Positions 34,756 through 43,583 of a DNA stretch of 64,000 nt are shown here, one piece after another. Position 1 is the first letter of the stretch, and the number at the start of each line of letters is the position of its first letter. Made by a program: the position numbers and the translations under genes. Under the pieces are notes generated by a model, which saw nothing but the letters and a program-made list of their open reading frames with translations, was not told where the DNA came from and made no database searches. This DNA is from Pseudomonas parafulva (GTDB lineage: Bacteria > Pseudomonadota > Gammaproteobacteria > Pseudomonadales > Pseudomonadaceae): positions 2,790,001-2,854,000 of the forward strand of contig NZ_CP009747.1 of assembly GCF_000800255.1 (NCBI RefSeq). Reading direction: 5' to 3'.

Positions 34756-35105
34756 GACGGCTCGCTCCAGCCAGCGATGCCCAGGTGCCAGGCCAGGCTG
34801 CGCTGAATCGCCGCGTCCGGCACGCGCTCACCCGATTCGATCATGGCCAGATAAGACGGACTGATACCGACACTGCGCGCCAGTTGTTCAGGCGCAAGGT
34901 CCTTGGCCTGACGCAACTGCGCCAGCTCACCCAGGCTGGGCAGGCTGGCGCTTTGCGCGGTATCAGGAGGTGGGCAGGCTGCACGGGCGGGCTCATCGGC
35001 TGCAATGGGGGCCTGGCCAGCCGCCTCGCGCAGCGCTTGATAGTCAGCCCAGGGAATGACCGCATACTCGGGCTGACCGTCTCGACTGATGACCTGAATA
35101 CCCAT
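34752..35105 (-). CDS. XRE-type HTH protein with a Phd-like N-terminus
   Basis: A 117-residue protein. Residues 1-28 (MGIQVISRDGQPEYAVIPWA followed by DYQALREA) resemble the start of Phd/YefM-type antitoxins. After an Ala/Pro-rich linker, residues 55-110 form a Cro/C1 HTH (LAQLRQAKDLAPEQLARSVG, ISPSYLAMIESGERVPD). The region before the gene has a perfect dyad GGCATAA-CCC-TTATGCC next to a TTGACA box, suggesting autoregulation. The layout of a small DNA-binding protein plus a coupled partner is toxin-antitoxin-like, but the pair appears to be conserved in the core genome. Confidence 0.75.
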   Translation of the reverse strand: MGIQVISRDGQPEYAVIPWADYQALREAAGQAPIAADEPARAACPPPDTAQSASLPSLGELAQLRQAKDLAPEQLARSVGISPSYLAMIESGERVPDAAIQRSLAWHLGIAGWSEPS

Positions 35106-35132
35106 ACAACCCCCTTAGGCATGTAATTGCTC

Positions 35133-35159
35133 GGCATAACCCTTATGCCAATCTGTCAA
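35133..35159 (-). promoter_or_regulatory. Operator dyad and -35 box for the HTH gene
   Basis: The perfect inverted repeat GGCATAA-CCC-TTATGCC (35133-35149) is 28 bp upstream of the HTH start. On the minus strand it is preceded by TTGACA (35154-35159), so a bound regulator would cover the promoter spacer. The -10 is not clear. A further half site GGCAT is at 35118-35122. Confidence 0.55.
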
Positions 35160-35201
35160 TTATATGACCTAAGCGCTGAGATCTGTGCATTTCGCACCGA
35201 T

Positions 35202-35642
35202 TCAGTTGCGCGTACGCTCCAGGCGCAGCGCTTCAGGGGTATCAGGCAGGCGCTCGACCACACGCAGACGCTCAGGCGACTGGCTGTCGCGCCAGGCCTT
35301 GAAGCGGGCGAGTTCATCGGCCACCGTCTTCATCACCCAGCCCAGCACGGCGATGTCATCGAGAAACCCCACCCCCACGATCCAATCGGGAATCGCATCC
35401 AGCGGGCTGACGAAATACAGCAGGCCAGCGACGATGGTCACCAGTGCCTTGGGGCTCACCGCACGGTACTCGCCCCGCCACCACGCCAGACACAGCCCTT
35501 GCATCAGCCGCAGATCCTCGCGCAAATGGCCCAGCTTCGGCCCTTTGCGCGCCACGGCAAACAACAATGCGGGCAGACGGCCGCGGCTGAGCAGGCGCTC
35601 GGCCAGTGGCATGAACCGGGCGAAATTCCAAGGTGCGCGCAT
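35202..35642 (-). CDS. YkvA/DUF1232 family membrane protein
   Basis: A 146-residue protein with the DUF1232 signature LLYFVSPLDAIPDWIVGVGF and LDDIAVLGWVMKTVADELAR, embedded in one or two membrane helices. The N-terminal part is basic (WNFARFMPLAERLLSRGR). The family is widespread; its function is unknown. A remarkable inverted pair of DnaA boxes lies 24-54 bp upstream of its start. Confidence 0.85.
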   Translation of the reverse strand: MRAPWNFARFMPLAERLLSRGRLPALLFAVARKGPKLGHLREDLRLMQGLCLAWWRGEYRAVSPKALVTIVAGLLYFVSPLDAIPDWIVGVGFLDDIAVLGWVMKTVADELARFKAWRDSQSPERLRVVERLPDTPEALRLERTRN

Positions 35643-35665
35643 GAAGCCTCCAATGCTGGGGCAGA

Positions 35666-35696
35666 AAGGTTATCCACATTTATTGTGGATAACCTT
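35666..35696. promoter_or_regulatory. Inverted pair of perfect DnaA boxes
   Basis: TTATCCACA (35670-35678) and TGTGGATAA (35684-35692) are perfect DnaA boxes on opposite strands, 5 bp apart. They sit inside a perfect 13-bp inverted repeat (AAGGTTATCCACA and complement). Weaker boxes follow: TGTGAACAG at 35696-35704 (two mismatches on the minus strand) and TTTTACACA at 35764-35772 (one mismatch). The cluster is just upstream of the YkvA-like gene. It could be a DnaA-controlled promoter or a DnaA-titrating or reactivating site. Confidence 0.7.
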
Positions 35697-35875
35697 GTGA
35701 ACAGGGCGCCTCTCAAGCGCGTCGCACGCCCACGGGGCAAGGGTCGCGCTTGGATCGGGCGTTTTTTACACAACTGTTTCAGGTGAGTGGCGTTTTCACG
35801 TCAGCCTGCCATGGCAAGGCACATGCTAGCTCAGACAGTGTCTCCGCCAGGGTGTTCGCTTCGGGCAGGCGCCGA

Positions 35876-35906
35876 AAACGAAGACGCCCCGTCGAAACGG
35901 GGCGTC
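35876..35906 (-). terminator. Intrinsic terminator of the FKBP gene
   Basis: GACGCCCCGT-CGAA-ACGGGGCGTC, a perfect 10-bp stem. On the minus strand it is followed by TTCGTTTT, 20 bp after the FKBP stop. Confidence 0.85.
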
Positions 35907-35926
35907 CACAGACAACCGGTGCCAGT

Positions 35927-36670
35927 TTACTTGGCAGGTGCCTCGGCCGGTGCAGCCGGCTCGGCGTCGAGTTTGCTCGGGTCCTTGATACCCAGCAGTT
36001 CGAGGTCGAAGACCAGTACCGAGTTCGCCGGGATCAGCGGGCTTGGGCTCTGCGCGCCGTAGGCCAGGTCAGCCGGAATGTACAGCTTGTACTTCTCACC
36101 GACATGCATCAGTTGCAGGCCTTCGACCCAGCCAGGAATGACGCCGCTGACCGGCAGATCGATAGGGCTGCCACGCTCGACGGAGCTGTCGAAGACCTTG
36201 CCGTCGATCAGCTTGCCTTCGTAATGGACGGTGACCACATCGGTCGGCTTGGGTTGAGGGCCATCGGCCTTCTTGATCACTTCGTACTGCAAGCCCGAGG
36301 CGGTGGTGACCACGCCTGGCTTCTTGGCGTTTTCCTCGAGGAACTTCTTGCCATTGGCAACCGCTTCCTCGCTGGCCTTGGCCAGGCGATCTTCAGCGCG
36401 CTTCTGCAGGGCAGTGAAGGCTTCGACCAGTTCTTCGTCCTTCAGGCGAGGGTCTTTCTTGGCAACCGCATCTTCGATACCCAGGGCCACGGCTTTGGAG
36501 TCCAGGTCATCCATGCCTTCCTGCGCCAGGCTCTTGCCCATGTTCAGGCCGATGCCGTAAGAGGCTTTCTGCGCTGGGGTCTTCAGCTCGACGTTGCTGG
36601 TCTGAGCGTCGCAGCCAGCCAGGACCAGGCCTACCAGGGCAACCGCAGCCGCCAAACGATGCTGTTTCAT
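35927..36670 (-). CDS. FKBP-type peptidyl-prolyl isomerase, lipoprotein
   Basis: A 247-residue protein starting MKQHRLAAAVALVGLVLAGC; LAGC is a lipobox, so Cys20 should be lipidated. An FKBP_N dimerisation domain (ASYGIGLNMGKSLAQEG to about 125) is joined by a long helix to the FKBP catalytic domain, with VVTVHYEGKLIDGKVFDSS, IPGWVEGLQLM and IPADLAYG. This is the Mip/FkpA/FklB layout of periplasmic folding helpers. The C-terminus is an Ala/Pro/Glu-rich tail. The longer open frame to 36877 is not used, as it would hide the lipoprotein signal. Confidence 0.92.
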   Translation of the reverse strand: MKQHRLAAAVALVGLVLAGCDAQTSNVELKTPAQKASYGIGLNMGKSLAQEGMDDLDSKAVALGIEDAVAKKDPRLKDEELVEAFTALQKRAEDRLAKASEEAVANGKKFLEENAKKPGVVTTASGLQYEVIKKADGPQPKPTDVVTVHYEGKLIDGKVFDSSVERGSPIDLPVSGVIPGWVEGLQLMHVGEKYKLYIPADLAYGAQSPSPLIPANSVLVFDLELLGIKDPSKLDAEPAAPAEAPAK

Positions 36671-36848
36671 GCTATTTCCTTGTTCATGCGCCATAAGGGC
36701 AATCGGGGTAAAGGCCGCGAGCTTAGCAGGCGGCCATGACCAATGGCTACCGGCATAGGAGCGGGTTTGCGGCGGGAAGTTCCTGGATGTCAGGATCTTC
36801 ATCTGCATCGGCCAGATGCAGCCTCGAGCAGGTTGGGAAACCCACGCT

Positions 36849-37781
36849 TCAGGGATAGCGACCCTCGCGATACTCACCCGCTACTTCACGCAACGCTTCA
36901 CATAGTGATTGCGCCAGCGAGCTCTGCGTCATGGCGGCGTTGCGGCAGATACCCACCGAGCCGCCCGGTTCGCGCAGGCCCAGGTCGAGCTCCACCAGTT
37001 CGCCACGGCGCAGATCGATCAGTACCGCATCGCGCGGCGCCACCCAGACCGCATCGCTGCCCAGCACGTAGCGCCGGCTCAAGGCCAGCGACAGGGTTTC
37101 CAGACGCTGCGGCGGCAGATCGATGGCGCACTGCACGAACAGGCTGTCGGCATGCTGGCGGATCGTCGTGCCGGTGGGCGGCAGCACCAGCGGACAATTG
37201 CCCACCCCTGCCCTGTCCAGCATCTGGCGCGCCAGCAAGGGGTGGCCGGGACGCACCACCAGGCTCATAGACTCGCTGTACAGGTGCTCGAACGACAGCC
37301 CCTGGATCTGCGGGCTGTCCGTCATGCGCCCCACCACCAGTTCCAGTTCGCCCAAGTGCAATTGCCCCAGCAACTGAGCACTGGCACCGGTGACCACATC
37401 AATCACCAGCGCCTCGTGTCGCCGGTGCAGACGGCACAACACCTCCGGCATCAACAACCCCTCGACCGTCGACAGCACGCCGATGCGCAACCGAGAGGGC
37501 ATGCGTGCCTGGCCACGGACGCTGCCGATGCCTTCGCGCAGCGCTTGCACACTCGGCCCGGCGTGACGCATGAAGCGTACCCCGGCCGCTGTCAGTTCCA
37601 CACCCTGGCGATTGCGCTCGAACAGTCGGGCCTCGAGCAGATCCTCGAGCTCCTTGAGGGTCTTGGACGTCGCCGGCTGACTGATCGCCAGCACATCGGC
37701 AGCACGGGCCAGGCTGCCCTGGCGGGCGATTTCGAGGAAGCACAGCAGGTGACGATATTTGATGCGGGTATCGAGGTTCAT
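36849..37781 (-). CDS. LysR family transcriptional regulator (PcaQ/GbpR-like)
   Basis: A 310-residue regulator starting MNLDTRIKYRHLLCFLEIAR. The winged HTH has GSLARAADVLAISQPATSKT and LEDLLEARLFERNRQGVELT; the effector domain begins at about 95 with LRIGVLSTVEGLLMPEVL. The N-terminus and effector domain look closest to the PcaQ/GbpR group that controls aromatic or sugar catabolism, but no such genes are adjacent. The divergent neighbour is the type VI chaperone gene. Confidence 0.82.
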   Translation of the reverse strand: MNLDTRIKYRHLLCFLEIARQGSLARAADVLAISQPATSKTLKELEDLLEARLFERNRQGVELTAAGVRFMRHAGPSVQALREGIGSVRGQARMPSRLRIGVLSTVEGLLMPEVLCRLHRRHEALVIDVVTGASAQLLGQLHLGELELVVGRMTDSPQIQGLSFEHLYSESMSLVVRPGHPLLARQMLDRAGVGNCPLVLPPTGTTIRQHADSLFVQCAIDLPPQRLETLSLALSRRYVLGSDAVWVAPRDAVLIDLRRGELVELDLGLREPGGSVGICRNAAMTQSSLAQSLCEALREVAGEYREGRYP

Positions 37782-37921
37782 GCACGGCAGTTTAACCACG
37801 CGGTGCTCGGCTGCAAGCTACTGCCCGCGCTCATCGATCCGATCGCATTTTCGGACACTTCGACTTGCTGCGACGGGGGTAGCTTTGTAGGGTGCTGTTT
37901 CCATTGGCAAGGAGCCCGGCA

Positions 37922-38347
37922 ATGCCTGTCTATCACACCCAGGATCTGCACCTCGAACTGGGCGAGGAGCCGCTGCAGGACACCAGCATGAACATGCTGA
38001 GTTTCCCTGAGCGCGGTACCAGCCTGGTGATCGCCCGTAATCCGCTGCCCGCCGATCAGGCCTTCGAAAGCGTCTACCGCCAGCAACTCGAACAACTGCG
38101 CAGCCAGCTCGCGGCGGTCGTCGGTGAACCTGAGGCCATCCACTGCGGACACGCGCAAAGCCTCAAGGCCTTGGAAACACGTGTGCAGTTCCAGCGCGGC
38201 GAAATCCGTTCGTACCAGTATCAACTGGCCTATGCCCACCCGCAGGCGCCACGCCTGATGGTAGTGAGCTACAGCAAGCAGAGCCCATTGAACGACGCCG
38301 ACCTTGCCCACTGGCAGGCCATCAAGGCCAGCCTTCACGCAGTCTGA
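37922..38347 (+). CDS. Eag-type (DUF1795/DcrB-like) type VI effector chaperone
   Basis: A 141-residue protein starting MPVYHTQDLHLELGEEPLQD, then TSMNMLSFPERGTSLVIARN and ending ADLAHWQAIKASLHAV. DUF1795 proteins upstream of PAAR-Rhs genes are Eag chaperones. They bind and shield the effector's N-terminal transmembrane helices until loading on VgrG. The rhs gene starts 28 bp downstream with two predicted membrane segments, the expected client. No vgrG or type VI structural gene is in the window, so this is an orphan cargo module. Confidence 0.85.
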   Translation: MPVYHTQDLHLELGEEPLQDTSMNMLSFPERGTSLVIARNPLPADQAFESVYRQQLEQLRSQLAAVVGEPEAIHCGHAQSLKALETRVQFQRGEIRSYQYQLAYAHPQAPRLMVVSYSKQSPLNDADLAHWQAIKASLHAV

Positions 38348-38375
38348 CAGCGCCACCGAGCAAGGAAGCCAGCCC

Positions 38376-41300
38376 ATGCAGCAGGACCTGCACGCTGTCC
38401 GCAAGGACGACCGGATACTGCATCCCCCCCTGATGGCAGAGCTCACCAGCGCCCTGACCGAGGCGGTGGTCTATGCGGCGGCCACTGCGGCGGTGGGTGC
38501 GGCGCTCGGCGCTGCCGTCGCAGCCACCGTCGGCACCGGCGGCGCAGCCGCAGCCCTGGTGCCGGTCGCCGCCGGCCTGTTGGTCGCGGCGGCCAGCTCA
38601 CTGCCAGGCGGCGGCGACAAGAGCATCGGCGAGCACATCGGCGAGTTCAGCGACTGGGTCGGCAACTCCCTGTTCCCGCCGGAGCCCTACGGCAAGATCC
38701 TCACCGGTTCGAGCGACGTCTTCATAAACGGCGTACCGGCCGCCCGCGCTGCGGGTTTCAGCCTGGGCAACGATGCTGCGCCCGCCGCCGACGAGCCACC
38801 GTCGATCCTGGAAAACGTCGGCAGCTACGCCATGGTGGGCGCCGCCATGATGCTGCCGATCATCGGCATTGCGCAGGACATCGCCAGTATCTTCAACCCG
38901 CCGATTACCACCCCCGCCGATCCCGGCACCCAGTCACTGGGCGAGGATACCGTCGAGTGCAGCAAGCACCCCGGCGAGCAGTTCCTCGCCCAAGGCTCGG
39001 ACAAGGTTTTCATCAATGGCCAACCGGCCGTACGCGTCGGCGACAAGACCACCTGCGATGGCCCCGCAGGCATGACCTTCTCGCCCAACGTGCGCATCGG
39101 CGGCGGTACCCTGACCGTGCGCGACATTCGCGACGGCAAGAGCGCGGCGGCGAAGATCGTCGGCATCGTCGCCGGCATGCTTCTGTCGCGCCGCGGCGGC
39201 AAGGCCCGACCACGACCGCGCAAGGCACCCCGACCGCGCTCCAACATCATCAAGTGCGTGGGCCACCCGGTCATCGTTTCCAGCGGCGCCAAACTGCTCG
39301 ACGGCCCTGACGACCTGGACTTCACGCTGCCCGGCCTGATCCCCATCGAATGGTCGCGTCGCTACGACAGCAACGACCGGCGCGCCGACGGCCTGTTCGG
39401 CTTGGGTTGGAGCCTGCCCTACGAGGTGCGCCTGGAACGCGTGGCCCATCCCGAAGGCGGCGAATTGTGGATCTACATCGACGAAGAAGGCACGCGCATT
39501 GAATTGGGGCGCCTGCAGCCAGGCAGCGCCTTGGTCAGCAGCCTCGACGGCCTTGCATTCTTCCACCAGGACCATGGCATCACCGTGGTCGAGGATATCT
39601 ACAGCGGCCAGTACCAAGTGCTGCGCACCGACCCGCTGAACCCAAATCGCTCGCGCCTCGTGCAACTGGGCGACCGTAATCTCAATCGCCTCGACCTGCT
39701 CTACGATGACCAGGGTCGCCTGCAATACCTGGCCGATCGCGTCGGGCGCACCGTCGTCGAGCTACTCTACGACACGGCTCATCCGCGCCGCGTCAGCCAG
39801 GCGCAGCGATTGTTCCTGCTCCAAGGCACTGAGTTCGCCGTAGAACACCGAGAGGTCCTGGCCAGCTATGCCTACACCCCGTCTGGTCAACTCAGCGAGG
39901 TGCGCGAAGCCGAAGGTCAAGTGCTGCGCCGCTTCAGCTACGATGCCGAAGGCCTCATGACCCGGCATACCCTGACCAGCGGCGCGAGCTTCCATTATCA
40001 ATGGTCGCGCTTCGCCTCCCAGCCAAGACAGGCCCCGGACCTGCCGCCACTGCTTGAGCCACAACCGGACCACGAGTGGCGCGTGGTCCACCACTGGAGC
40101 GATGACGGCGAGGCGTATCGCTTCGACTATGACCTGTCTCTGGGGCACACCACCGTCACCGACAGCCTCGGTCGGCGTGAGCATTTCGAATGGGGACCCT
40201 CGCACGAGGTGCTGGTCTACGTGGATGCCTTGGGCCAGCGCTGGCAGGAAGAAATCGTCCAGGGGCAGTTGGTGGCCAGCATCGACCCACAAGGTCACGC
40301 CTGGCGCTACCGCTACGACGCCCTCGGACGCCTGGTGGAGAGCCGTGACCCACTAGGGCGCTGCGAGCGCCTGAGCTACACCGAGCACTGGGCGCTGCCT
40401 ACGCAGATCAGCGACGCTGCCGGACGCATCCATCGCCACGCTTACGACGCCCACGGCAATCTACTCAGCAGTACCGATCCGCTGGGCTGCATCACCCGCT
40501 ACACCTATGATCGTCGGGGTCGGCTGACGTGCATCACCGATGCACTGGACAAGACACGTCAGTTGCATTGGAACGATCGTGGGCAGTTGCTCCGCTACAC
40601 CGACTGTTCGAAACACACCACGATCTGGCGCTACGACCCACGCGGCTATCTGAGCGAAGTGATCAACGCCCTCAACCAGCGCACCTGTTATCGCTTCGAC
40701 GCCCGTGGTCATTTACTGGAAAGGACTCGCGCAGATGGTCGTACCGACCACTACAAAGTCAATCTCAGCGGCCAACTCACGCATCATGCCGACCCAGCCG
40801 GACACCTCACCCAATGGCACTACGACGCTCGCGGCCGACTCAGTCAACGCATCGACGCCATGGGTCTGACCCTGCGCCTGCACTGGGATGCCTACGACCG
40901 CCTGCAGCGCCTGGAGAACGAGAACGGCGAGCATTACGAGATGCACTGGGATGCGCTGGACCGCCTGCTCGCCCAGCGCAACCTCGATGGCGGAGGTCAC
41001 AGCTATGGTTACGACGCCGTCGGCAATGTCATCGAGACCCGACTGCATCCGGCCCGTGACGCCGAGCCGACGTTGCCGGGCAGCGCCCCGGAACCTGCGG
41101 CAGCGATTCAGGTACAACGCTTCGAGTACGATGCCGTCGAGCGTCTGCGATGCAAACACACTGACGACGGCATCACTGAGTACAGCCACGACGCTGCCGA
41201 CAACCTGTTGTCAATTAGCTTCACCAATCGCGAGGGCGATCAACAGTCACTCGCGTTCAGCCACGACGCCCTCGGCCAACTGCTCAGCGAAACCACGCAA

Positions 41301-42989
41301 GCTGGTCGACTTGCCTACACCCATGACGCCCTGGGCAACTTGCAAACTTTGACCCTGCCCGATGGCCGCCGCCTCAACCACCTGTATTACGGCAGCGGCC
41401 ATCTGCATCAACTCAACCTCGACGGCCGGGTGATCTGCGACTTCGAGCGCGACGCGCTGCACGCCGAAGTGCTCCGCACCCAAGGCCGAATTCACACTCA
41501 GACCCGCCATGACAGCACCGGGCGCCCTAGGGAAAAGGCCATACACGTCTTAGGCGCCGGCCCCGGCAGCGTGGCGCTGCTGAGCAAGCACTACCACTAC
41601 GATGTCAGCGACAACCTGATCGAAGAAAATTTCGTTCAGTGCCAGGCCGCCCGCCCAGGTGAGTCGCCTGCCCAAGCTCGGACCATCGGCCGACTGCTTG
41701 GCACTGGCAGTCCAGGCAACATGTTGCGCGGCCAGGCCCACTACGATTACGGCCCAACCGAGCGCCTGCATGGCGCGCGACGTATCCTGCCCGATCATGA
41801 GCAGGTCGAGCACTACGCCTACGACAGGGCCGGCAACCTGCTCGATACGCGCTCGGCTACAGGCCCGATACGGCATAACCGGCTCAAAGTGCATGAGGAC
41901 AAGCGCTACCGCTACGACCGCTTCGGCCGCCTCAGCGAAAAACGCACTGGCCGTCACCTGATCCAGCGCTTCGACTACGACGCCGAACAGCGCTTGATTC
42001 GCGTGCACCAGCAGCGCGGCAACGTGGACGAACGCGTTGAGTTCGACTACGACCCCATCGGTCGGCGCACGGCCAAGCGCCTGTATCGCAACGATCAGCC
42101 CGAACCGGTCAGCCAGACCCAGTTCCTCTGGCAAGGCCTGCGCCTGTTGCAGGAGGTGCAGGACGGCAAGCCCAGCCTGTATGTCTACGCCGACACCGAC
42201 AGCTACGAACCCCTCGCCCGCCTCGATGGTGCGCCCGGAGAGGAACGCCTGCACTACTTCCACACCAACCTGGCAGGACTGCCCGAACAGCTCACCGACG
42301 AAAACGGCGTGACGGTGTGGCAAGGCGAGTTCGAGAGTTGGGGCCGTTGTCGAGAAGAATGGCTGGAAAGGGGACAGAATCGTCAGCAGAACCTGCGTTT
42401 CCAGGGACAGTATCTGGACCGCGAGACCGGGCTGCACTACAACACGTTCAGGTTCTATGATCCGGCGGTGGGGCGGTTTACGCAGCAAGATCCTATCAGT
42501 CTCCTTGGTGGCGTGAATCTATATAACTATGGTGTGAATAGCATCTCGCGAATAGATCCACTTGGACTGAGCGGATTCGATCCCTTTGAGTACGGAGAAA
42601 TAACGGATTTTCCGGAGGATTTACACTTTGGACAGAATAGAGCAGCGCCGCAATTTAGTACTATCGGCGCACAGGTTCCGGAATTGGCAGGACGGCCAGT
42701 GCTAGAAGTGGCAGATGATCTAAAAAGTGGCAAGCTTTCGCCTGACAAACTACTGATCGCTTACACTAAAGATCCAGTTAGTGGAAAATTTGTCACTCTC
42801 AATAACAGAGGCCTTGCTGCCATTGTGAAATCACAAAAATTCCCCAAACATGGAATATTTGTTCCTTATCAACACGCACCACCACAGCTCACCAAGGACT
42901 TTAAAAATAAGACACCTTCTAGATCTATAAACTTAACTCGCAACAAAGATGGTTCAGGATTCGTCACTCACATATCACCTTGCCCGTAA
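38376..42989 (+). CDS. prePAAR/PAAR-Rhs polymorphic toxin, type VI secretion effector
   Basis: 1537 residues, ATG at 38376 with AAGGA 9 nt upstream. In order: a prePAAR motif (AVRKDDRILH, residues 7-16); a long Ala/Gly hydrophobic segment (about 30-75); a second one (about 146-172); PAAR sequence (about 110-125 and 195-255, with SSDVFINGVPAARAAG and GSDKVFINGQPAVRVGDKTT); then Rhs/YD repeats to about 1370 and the core end RFYDPAVGRFTQQDP with DPLGL at 1394-1398. The Rhs shell encloses and releases the 139-residue tip (1399-1537). The tip is basic, AT-rich in DNA and unrecognised; it contains FVTLNNRGLAAIV, faintly like ParB/sulfiredoxin-type toxin tips. The core is GC-rich; the tip is clearly of other origin. 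Confidence 0.9.
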   Translation: MQQDLHAVRKDDRILHPPLMAELTSALTEAVVYAAATAAVGAALGAAVAATVGTGGAAAALVPVAAGLLVAAASSLPGGGDKSIGEHIGEFSDWVGNSLFPPEPYGKILTGSSDVFINGVPAARAAGFSLGNDAAPAADEPPSILENVGSYAMVGAAMMLPIIGIAQDIASIFNPPITTPADPGTQSLGEDTVECSKHPGEQFLAQGSDKVFINGQPAVRVGDKTTCDGPAGMTFSPNVRIGGGTLTVRDIRDGKSAAAKIVGIVAGMLLSRRGGKARPRPRKAPRPRSNIIKCVGHPVIVSSGAKLLDGPDDLDFTLPGLIPIEWSRRYDSNDRRADGLFGLGWSLPYEVRLERVAHPEGGELWIYIDEEGTRIELGRLQPGSALVSSLDGLAFFHQDHGITVVEDIYSGQYQVLRTDPLNPNRSRLVQLGDRNLNRLDLLYDDQGRLQYLADRVGRTVVELLYDTAHPRRVSQAQRLFLLQGTEFAVEHREVLASYAYTPSGQLSEVREAEGQVLRRFSYDAEGLMTRHTLTSGASFHYQWSRFASQPRQAPDLPPLLEPQPDHEWRVVHHWSDDGEAYRFDYDLSLGHTTVTDSLGRREHFEWGPSHEVLVYVDALGQRWQEEIVQGQLVASIDPQGHAWRYRYDALGRLVESRDPLGRCERLSYTEHWALPTQISDAAGRIHRHAYDAHGNLLSSTDPLGCITRYTYDRRGRLTCITDALDKTRQLHWNDRGQLLRYTDCSKHTTIWRYDPRGYLSEVINALNQRTCYRFDARGHLLERTRADGRTDHYKVNLSGQLTHHADPAGHLTQWHYDARGRLSQRIDAMGLTLRLHWDAYDRLQRLENENGEHYEMHWDALDRLLAQRNLDGGGHSYGYDAVGNVIETRLHPARDAEPTLPGSAPEPAAAIQVQRFEYDAVERLRCKHTDDGITEYSHDAADNLLSISFTNREGDQQSLAFSHDALGQLLSETTQAGRLAYTHDALGNLQTLTLPDGRRLNHLYYGSGHLHQLNLDGRVICDFERDALHAEVLRTQGRIHTQTRHDSTGRPREKAIHVLGAGPGSVALLSKHYHYDVSDNLIEENFVQCQAARPGESPAQARTIGRLLGTGSPGNMLRGQAHYDYGPTERLHGARRILPDHEQVEHYAYDRAGNLLDTRSATGPIRHNRLKVHEDKRYRYDRFGRLSEKRTGRHLIQRFDYDAEQRLIRVHQQRGNVDERVEFDYDPIGRRTAKRLYRNDQPEPVSQTQFLWQGLRLLQEVQDGKPSLYVYADTDSYEPLARLDGAPGEERLHYFHTNLAGLPEQLTDENGVTVWQGEFESWGRCREEWLERGQNRQQNLRFQGQYLDRETGLHYNTFRFYDPAVGRFTQQDPISLLGGVNLYNYGVNSISRIDPLGLSGFDPFEYGEITDFPEDLHFGQNRAAPQFSTIGAQVPELAGRPVLEVADDLKSGKLSPDKLLIAYTKDPVSGKFVTLNNRGLAAIVKSQKFPKHGIFVPYQHAPPQLTKDFKNKTPSRSINLTRNKDGSGFVTHISPCP

Positions 42990-43008
42990 ATTAAAGAGCG
43001 CATATACA

Positions 43009-43449
43009 ATGCTAGAGCTTACGCCTGAAGAATTGGAATTCACTATCGATACTACGTTTTTAACAGCCACCTACAATGAAGCGGGCGATGTACGACTGGA
43101 AATCGAAGCCCAGCGTCTCGATGACCATAAAAATGGAACACATTCAATTACTACTTTAGCGTTCGAAAATGTCGCTGAGCTACGCTGTATCACCCTCAAC
43201 TTTTACGAGTCAAATCATTTAAAATATCAAATACCAGGCATCAAAGATGACGAGTTAGAATACTGGAAAAAAACAGGCACACATCCTGACCCAAAATTTT
43301 ACCAAGTCACCAACTCAGATTGGCTCATGGAAAAACGTGCAATCTATGATCCAGCAAATTTCCTTGAGCTCAAGCACTATTTGGTGGCGGGATATGATAG
43401 CTACGTAGAACTACTTGCCAGCCGCTATCGCTATTCCTTTTCGACGTAA
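43009..43449 (+). CDS. Probable immunity protein for the Rhs tip
   Basis: A 146-residue acidic protein beginning MLELTPEELEFTIDTTFLTA, 19 bp after the rhs stop. An ATG at 42949 would overlap rhs and add 20 basic residues, which is less likely. No known domain was recognised. Low GC and position directly after the toxin tip are typical of cognate immunity genes. The reading frame ends in YRYSFST at a TTTT run; one inserted base there would join it to the next open frame (see 43584-43931). Confidence 0.7.
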   Translation: MLELTPEELEFTIDTTFLTATYNEAGDVRLEIEAQRLDDHKNGTHSITTLAFENVAELRCITLNFYESNHLKYQIPGIKDDELEYWKKTGTHPDPKFYQVTNSDWLMEKRAIYDPANFLELKHYLVAGYDSYVELLASRYRYSFST

Positions 43450-43583
43450 ATACACCACCTCTCGAGTTTATCGACAGGCCGCGACAGGTATTCAAGCGAA
43501 AGCTCGAAGCCAGGCTCAGACCCGTACTTCTAAATTTCTACAACTTCGCGAAGCCGCAGCCCCCAAAAATAGGTTTCAGAGAA

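Noticed and set aside
36800..36820. Hairpin CTGCATC-GGCCA-GATGCAG before the LysR gene end considered as terminator
   Set aside because: No T-run on either strand; too weak to list.
39013..42488. Several frames inside rhs on both strands
   Set aside because: All overlap the continuous 1537-residue Rhs frame and lack their own signals.
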